A DNA stretch of 41,673 bases from Gracilaria vermiculophylla (lineage: Eukaryota > Rhodophyta > Florideophyceae > Gracilariales > Gracilariaceae): contig JAHNZQ020000016.1 in the NCBI GenBank assembly GCA_019155205.2, positions 2,008,010 to 2,049,682 on the forward strand. Direction: 5' to 3'. The position numbers were made by a program, and so were the translations under genes. This document shows positions 35,930 to 41,673 of the stretch, in pieces. The first letter of the stretch is position 1, and the number at the start of each line of letters is the position of its first letter. Below the pieces are notes generated by a model. That model did no database searches, was not told where the DNA came from, and saw only the letters and a program-made list of their open reading frames with translations.

Positions 35930-37965
35930 CAGGGGGGGGCCTCGCAATAGTGCCACTTTGAGCAGTGCCGTCCTCTAAATAGTACCACTTTTGCTAACGC
36001 GGCACACCTTGGCGGGAGATGTAGGAGCACTGCTCACAAACAGGGCAAATACGACCGCGAAACGATCTGAAGATCTCGAAGCGGCGCTATCCGCTCTCCC
36101 CGACAAGAGGCAGCAGCCGCGATGATCTCGCCATCATCTTAGCCCATCAAAAATAGAACCAGACTCACCATCGGTCAGCAAATTCAAATTGCTCGAATGC
36201 TTTCAACTGGATGTAATGCATTAACCGTTATGCGTCAGTTTTCCATATCCCGACGCACTGTTACCAACATTAACCGCGCCACAGATCATCTTCTCCAGCA
36301 TGAACAAAACAATCCATTATCTCTGCATTCCAAAACTACACGCTCACCACTATTTGAGGCAATAGAGAAGATTGTTTTCAAGTTTTTGCAGGTTGCCAGA
36401 TCTGCAAAATTACCAGTCACCAAAAGTGTTATCCAGCAGAAAGCACTTATGGCTCGCGATCGGCTACTATTAACATCTGACTCTGAGCAACTCAAAAGTA
36501 AGTTGGAACAATTTCTGGCTTCCAATGGATGGGTATCAAAGTTTGTCAAGCGGTATGCGCTTCGATCCGTTTCATTGTCTGGAGAAGCTGGGAGCGTATC
36601 GGCTGAAAAAATAGCTGCAGAAATGAGTTTGTTACGAGAAAACCTGAAGCACTACGAAATTGACTGTATCTTTAACGTTGACGAGACAGGATTGTTCTAC
36701 AAACTTCTCCCACGAAGAACATATTTAGCTTTTCACGAATCCCGCAAGTCTGTTCGAGGCACCAAAGCAATGAAAGCCAAGGACAGAATTACGACCTACG
36801 TTTGTACCAACGCGGATGGATCTGCAAAAGTACCAATGGCTATTATCGGTACCACCAAGAATCCTCGTTGCTTCCTCATGGGGTCACCTCCAGCTCCTTA
36901 TTTAAGTCAAAAAACGCATGGTCGGATACTATAACGTTTCGGAAGTGGTTTCTTAGCATATTCCTCCCATTTGTACGAAAGTTTACATCTCGCCCATGTG
37001 TTCTCCTCATGGATAATTGCGGCCCACATGCTGCTGATTTGGCGGACATAAGAGGGCAAGTACAGATACTCACCCTCCCTCCGAACTGCACATCACTTCA
37101 TCAACCGATGGACATGGGAGTTATCGCGGCATTTAAACGGAGGTATCGTTCACTTCTTTTGCGCAAAATCGTTGAAGATGTTGAAACAAGGAAGGCTCGG
37201 CGAAACGCATCAATAGCGAAGAGAGGAATGCGGGGCTTAGAGGATGGATTTGACCCACATATGCTGGATGTGTGCCATTTAGTTCATACGAGCTAGGAAG
37301 AAGTGAGTTCTACTGCGATTGCAAGATGTTGGCGAAAGGCAAAGGCTTTGCCAGTGCTTTATGAAGCAGATATTAACTCTGTAGAAGGAAAGATGTCTAA
37401 CAGACATGAGAATAAGAACACTGTAACGGAAATGATTGAAGGGATATGCACGTTATCAATTCATGTTACAGCTACTGATCCTTTTAAAGAGCAGGTTTTT
37501 GAAACTATTGAGGCTAGTGATGTTGAGAAGTGGGTAAATATTGAAGAGGATTATGACGTGCGTGAGGCCATGGTCGAGAATGCGCTCGACATTGTTGATG
37601 CTGTGGAAGAGCATGGGGAGAAAGAGGTGGAGGTTGCGGATAGTGATGAGGACGATGAGATTGTTGTACCTCTCCCTTGTGAGCATGATATACAGTTGCT
37701 TTTTCAAGGCATTGAAGAGTTTGCTGTGAACAGTGCAGTGTCTGATGCTGTTTTCTACTTGAGAAGAGCCAAAACAGCTCTGCTGCGAGCAAAACGGAGT
37801 GAGACGTCAAAGGATAAACGTCAAATGCTCATTACTGAGTTATTGGGGTGAAGGTCACCCGGTGAACGAGAGGGTTGGATTTGTTGTTTTGAATATTGCC
37901 CAACTCGCATTAGTGCCTGTCAAACGCCTTTGGCACATAGTGGCACTACTGCGTGTACCCCACTG
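35930..37965 (+). mobile_element. pogo/Tigger-type DNA transposon
   Basis: 2,036 bp flanked by TA on both sides (35928-35929 and 37966-37967). The ends are inverted: the left begins CAGGGGGGGGCC and continues CGCAATAGTGCCACT. The right, read inward on the minus strand, begins CAGTGGGG and continues CGCAGTAGTGCCACT. A second AATAGTACCACTTTT at about 35977 repeats the subterminal motif. It encloses a transposase gene in plus orientation. The copy lies only 56 bp from the outer end of the gypsy LTR. Confidence 0.88.
36143..37851 (+). pseudogene. pogo/Tigger (CENP-B/Jerky-like) transposase, lightly broken
   Basis: The frame is open from 36143, just after an in-frame TAG. The pipsqueak-type helix-turn-helix (LTIGQQIQIARML, FSISRRTVTNI) begins before the first ATG at 36197. 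A CENP-B type DNA-binding region follows (FLASNGWVSKFVKRYAL, SLSGEAGS). The DDE core has NVDETGLFYKLLP, LLMDNCGPHA and LHQPMDMGVIAAFKRRY, with 32 residues between the last two Asp. Lesions are a one-base slip in the A6 run at 36909-36914 and a TAG at 37294-37296 where a Trp would fit (EEVSSTAIARCWRKA follows). The original ATG also seems to be lost or out of frame. The acidic C terminus ends at 37851. Few lesions suggest recent activity. Confidence 0.92.
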
Positions 37966-39300
37966 TACCTGTTTCGTTCTCACAAATTGTTTTCAACAAT
38001 AAAGTGGTCTTTGAATTTGTTTTTCTTTTGATCTTCATCCAAAAAGTGCTGGCATACATCGTGATGCACGGTTTCCTAGATACCCTGCTCTTATATGTTC
38101 CGTAATACTTTGATCGTCTTTATGTACGAGAACAATCCCATGGTTCCGATATTTTCTACTAAAACCTTCGGCATCAAAAATAAAATATGAAATTTCATGT
38201 TCTGTTTTTCTGAAAGCCATTTGCTGATCTAAAAAATACTTTTGTTAGTATTATAGATTGTTGCAAGTGAATGTTGCGATATATATATGACAGAAAAGTT
38301 CGCCAGTACCAGTACATTCCATTTTACAGCATATAATCTGTGCTATTTACTGCAGTATTTGTTTCTATAAATTCTTCTCAATGCAGACACGAGTGTTCAA
38401 AAGCATATAAAAAATACGTAAACGTCATGAATCTACTACAATTTTGCAACATGGTTTTCATAAAGAAATGTGAGTTATCTTGATCGACGTAAAACATGTA
38501 TGTTTCTATTGTAATATAGGTAGTACAATTCTTGAAACGTCCCGCGAATGAAGGCCTAGTTATGTGAAACATATTTGGTGTTGATGAAGGTCGTTACTTA
38601 TCCCAGTGTTTCACAGTAGTTATGGGCCGTTGTAACAAATATACCTCGGGTACAAAACGTGCATTTACGCTCTTTGCTAACAATTTAATCCCTACACACA
38701 ACTAAAGACATGACCATGTATATTCTATCAATGTTTAGAGTTACGAAGTTGTACTCGGAGAATTGTTCCTAAAGCAGCGCGGTGATATAAAAAATCTTAT
38801 GCTGAAGTTTTTGAATTATGTTTTTTATCAGAGTCGCTAAGAACTGGATAAGATGTATATTACACAAATATATTTTGATGGCGTGAGAATGCAGGTGCAA
38901 GAATGTGTAAAACTGTATTGTGCCTGTTTTAGAATAACTGTCGCTGTTGCCTGCAATTGAAAATGGTTCAGGCGCTGTAGCGAGAATACGTATGCTTTTA
39001 AGTACCCTCAAGATCGCGCCTTGACACAAATACTGACAAGAAACGTAGAAACAAAGTTGTTGGGCTGACGATACGCATTATGCATGGATAGCGGCTGCTA
39101 AAGTAGTATTACTATTCTACGCTGAATATGGTAACGGTGATAAAGAAATAGATTTCTAGCTATAACATTTTAGAAATATGTGCACAATGACAACAATGTG
39201 GGAGAAACGCTGATGTTTTGCGTGTAGGAAGTTATATTTTTTGGTGTTGGCAAGTTTGTGCGCGAAAGCTCTATACGTAGTTGGAAGCTGCCAGCGGCAA
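37966..39300. other. AT-rich intergenic DNA
   Basis: There are only short frames without motifs on either strand and no repeat pair or RNA gene that I can support. It ends in a transition to GC-rich DNA near 39300. Confidence 0.5.
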
Positions 39301-39819
39301 ATGACTTGACATCTTATTAGCCAAAATAACCAAAACCATTACATGGCGCAGCCAATAAGTGTTGTACAACTGTGCGCCTTATTTGCCGATTTGGTTCGGA
39401 TGTTAGTGGAGATGCTCTCAAGGGAGCGCGTGCTGGCACTTCACCTCGAGCGGAGGAGCGACAGGCTGTGCCACACATGGCATACTTTCGCTTGTGCATG
39501 CAAGGCTTGCGTGCTCGGACTGAGTTAGATGGCACAAGGCCAACTGGATTAGCCAAATTGAGCCTTTTGCCAAAATGGGCGCAAGTGAGCGGCAATTGAA
39601 GTGGCTTAGAGCGCGCACGTGCAGCTCGGGTGCAAATTTGACGAGAGGCGGCGCGGCGCCACACGCGCGACGCCACCTGTCCGCGGTGCGCGCCAGCGGC
39701 TTGGTGCAAAAGGCGCGCCAGCGCCGCGCGCGGCGGGCGTCGAGGCGGGCAGCGCGGCGACGACTCACGCGCTTGCCGATCCGACAAGCGCGGCGTGTGC
39801 AACAGGGGCGGTGAGCAGC
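39301..39819 (+). promoter_or_regulatory. Promoter region of the MAPEG gene
   Basis: GC content rises steadily over about 500 bp towards the ATG at 39820. A CACGTG G-box lies at 39616-39621. Overlapping frames are open on both strands through GC bias. The frame of the MAPEG gene is itself open upstream to a GTG at 39619, but that extension is low-complexity Ala/Arg/Gly and has no ATG. Confidence 0.4.
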
Positions 39820-40254
39820 ATGGACACGGCGCTGTACATGGTGCCGGCGGCGTGGGCGGTGTCGGCGGCGCCCATGGCGGCGCGCGTGGCGCTGGTGCGC
39901 GCGCACGGCAAGCTGGACAACCGGCGGCCGCGCGACCGGCTCGCGCAGACGGAGGGCATGGCGCCGCGCGTGGCGGCGCTGTGCGACCGGCTGCTGGCGT
40001 GCCACCACAACCAGCTGGAGACGCTGGGCTGGTTCTCCGCGGGCGTGGCGGCGGCGGCGGCCACCGGCGTGCGCGGCGACGACGCGGCGGCGCTGGCCAG
40101 TGGCTACGTGGCCACGCGCGTGGTGTACACGCTGGCGTACGCCGCGCCGCAGGTGGCGGCTGGCGCGTTTCGCTCGCTGGCGTTTGTGGGCAGCATGTCG
40201 TACGTGGTGCGGCTGTACTTTGCGGCGGCGCGCGCCGCTGCGGGCGCCTCTTGA
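39820..40254 (+). CDS. MAPEG-family membrane protein
   Basis: A 144-residue protein of the membrane-associated eicosanoid/glutathione metabolism family. The ATG at 39820 gives MDTALYMVPAAWAVSAAP, the first helix. The signature HHNQLETLGWFSAGVAA (about residues 65-81) matches the family pattern H-x-N-x-x-E with a following helix, and YVATRVVYTLAY carries the conserved Arg and Tyr. Four hydrophobic helices and total length fit small MAPEG proteins, close in style to bacterial and algal uncharacterised members rather than a named glutathione transferase. Codons are strongly G/C-ending. The enzymatic reaction cannot be deduced. Fairly firm on family. Confidence 0.82.
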   Translation: MDTALYMVPAAWAVSAAPMAARVALVRAHGKLDNRRPRDRLAQTEGMAPRVAALCDRLLACHHNQLETLGWFSAGVAAAAATGVRGDDAAALASGYVATRVVYTLAYAAPQVAAGAFRSLAFVGSMSYVVRLYFAAARAAAGAS

Positions 40255-41200
40255 CGCGCCACTCGTGTTAAACTGTGATGTTATGTGACGTTCCACTGGG
40301 CGCGCGGCACTGTCAACGCGGCGCGGCGCCGTGCAGCTCGCGCGCGGAGATGCGCGCGTCGCGAGGCGCCAAGGCGCTTGACGTCATGCGCACGGGCGCG
40401 TGGAGGCGGATTGCTGCGCGCGCGGTCGGCGCTGGGTGGCTCGCGGCGGCGCTGGGCGCCACGCGATTGGGGCGGCGCCGCGGGGAGATGCGGCAGATGG
40501 CGGCGCGGCGTGACCCGCGCGCCGGCCGTTGCACGGCGGCGCACGGCGGCGGCGGCGGCGGCGGCGGAGGCGTGGCTGCGCGCCGCCGGCCGGCAGAGCC
40601 GCGATAGCGCGGCGGCGGCGCGCGGGTGGCGACGGCGTTGCGCGCGGGCGCGGCGCGGTATGACGGGCGCGGGCGCAGCTCGCAACGTGCGGCTGCCGCG
40701 GCGCGGGGCGACGTGCGGCGCGCGCGGCGGAGATTTGCGGCCGTTGGTGGGGCGCGCCGCTGCCAAGCGTAGGCAGCGCGGGATGGGGGCGCCCAAACAG
40801 CGCGCGGCACGCGAGCAGCGGGGGCGGGTTGGCGCGCACCCGTGCGCGCCGCTCGCGCGAGCGGCGGCGCGCGGCGAGCGCGACCACAAGTGGCGACGCG
40901 CCGGCGCTTAACCCTCCGCTGCTGCGAGGGAGAAACGCGCGCGGCCCTGCCGTTAAGGCGGCGGCGCGCGTTGCGCGCCGCCGCCGTCACGCGGCGTGCG
41001 CCGCCGCTTGCGCACGCGCGTGCGGCCCGTCACGCGCGCCGCGTGCGCCCGCTGCCACGCGCGCTGCGCCACAAGTTGCGCGCACGCCCGCCCCCGCGCC
41101 GTAGAAACGGTCCTTATCAACGCCCACCTGCCCGCACGCTGCCCGTGTGAAGGTAACAGCCCAAGCGCTCCGGTCCAGCCGTCTTATTCGCCGCGCCCCC
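40255..41200. other. Extremely GC-rich region without a recognised gene
   Basis: Dense CGCG and GCGGC content, including a (GGC)n run at about 40544-40568. Frames of up to about 200 codons are open in several phases on both strands. All read as Arg/Ala/Pro/Gly low complexity, which is what GC bias alone gives. It is best seen as a CpG-island-like spacer or distal promoter of the gene starting at 41663. A small gene hidden in the bias cannot be excluded. Confidence 0.4.
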
Positions 41201-41662
41201 CAAATCGCCTCAAGTCCAACCTCGCCGTCCCCCACCTTTCATCTCCGTCCGTTATGTTTCGCGTGTAGCCTCCGCCCTCACTCCTGTCTACCGTCCCCCC
41301 TTTTTACGCCACTGCCTTCCGCCGCTTTGCACCGTCGTCAGCCCCCCTCTTGCTTCGACAGCCACCCCTCGGCAGCCGTCTTTCTTTCTCCCCTTCCTCC
41401 TCCAACCGCTTTCTGCCGCCCTGGCTTGCGTACGCTTGTTACGTTGCCTTTTGTGACATGCCTTGTCCTCCGTCTGACTCTTTTTTCGCTGGCTGTGTTT
41501 AAGCGCCACATCTCTCCTGCTAGCCCCCCCCTCAATCCCACCCACCCACTCCCACCCCCCTCCCACCCCCATCCCTCCCTTGCCCTTCCCCCCCTTCTGC
41601 CCAGCTGTTGAGCTGTGTGCTACGCTGGGTCTCTCCCCGCCCTTCGGCTACCTTTCATCCCC
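41201..41662 (+). promoter_or_regulatory. C/T-rich leader of the gene starting at 41663
   Basis: From about 41215 to 41605 the plus strand is dominated by C and T, with CCCACCCACTCCCACC-like runs at 41536-41580. The minus strand has many closely spaced G-runs. The tract ends about 60 bases before an ATG, as at three other genes in this window. Confidence 0.45.
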
Positions 41663-41673
41663 ATGGACCCGTC
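41663..41673 (+). CDS. Possible start of a gene cut by the window end
   Basis: The ATG at 41663 is followed by GACCCGTC to the window end (Met-Asp-Pro). It lies downstream of a long C/T-rich leader like those preceding verified genes here and has C at -1 to -3. Only three codons are visible, so the product is unknown. Confidence 0.4.

Noticed and set aside
40281..40990. Frames of about 200 codons on both strands downstream of the MAPEG gene.
   Set aside because: All phases are open because of extreme GC content, and the products are Arg/Ala low complexity.

Overview
The window looks like nuclear DNA of a photosynthetic eukaryote with very few introns, most likely a red alga (inference, moderate confidence). 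Every recognisable host gene is a single open frame. The host set includes a thylakoid-lumen type pentapeptide-repeat protein, a probably plastid-directed EamA transporter, a mitochondrial aspartate aminotransferase, an EB1 microtubule plus-end protein and a PH-domain AGC kinase. A CBM20 starch-binding protein fits cytosolic (floridean) starch. A glaucophyte or another intron-poor alga is not excluded. There is no prokaryotic operon structure and no CRISPR array, and I found no tRNA or rRNA gene.

Layout. 1-2640 is AT-rich without a recognisable gene. 2641-15400 is a gene island with very GC-rich promoters. In order it holds an SLC35F6-like transporter (+), an EamA transporter (+), a pentapeptide lumenal protein (-), a PH-AGC kinase (+), EB1 (+), aspartate aminotransferase (-) and a large acyl-CoA-synthetase-like protein split by a coiled coil (+). 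15403-20772 is AT-rich with one AT-rich gene, a CBM20 protein of otherwise unknown function (-). 20773-22060 is a decayed Tc1 transposon whose ends each carry two repeats (IR/DR layout). 22061-26332 is mostly unassigned. 26333-35873 is a complete-length but heavily mutated Ty3/gypsy chromovirus on the minus strand: LTR, PBS, gag, protease, RT, RNase H, integrase, chromodomain, PPT, LTR. 35930-37965 is a pogo/Tigger DNA transposon with TIRs, a TA duplication and a transposase broken by few lesions. 37966-39300 is AT-rich and empty. 39301-41673 is a second GC-rich island with a MAPEG-family membrane protein (+) and the first bases of another gene (+).

The host genes do not form one pathway. They are ordinary housekeeping and organelle genes packed into islands, with divergent promoters and one pair of convergent genes whose stop codons lie 9 bp apart. 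Retroelements and DNA transposons fill the gaps between islands. The most unusual items are: (1) the acyl-CoA-synthetase-like protein, which has lost the adenylation P-loop and the catalytic lysine and has roughly 290 residues, mostly charged coiled coil, inserted at the hinge between its two catalytic domains; (2) C/T-rich leaders, G-quadruplex-prone on the template strand, just upstream of four separate start codons; (3) the CBM20 protein with an unassigned 300-residue N-terminal region; (4) a PH-AGC kinase whose hydrophobic motif lacks the usual Ser/Thr.
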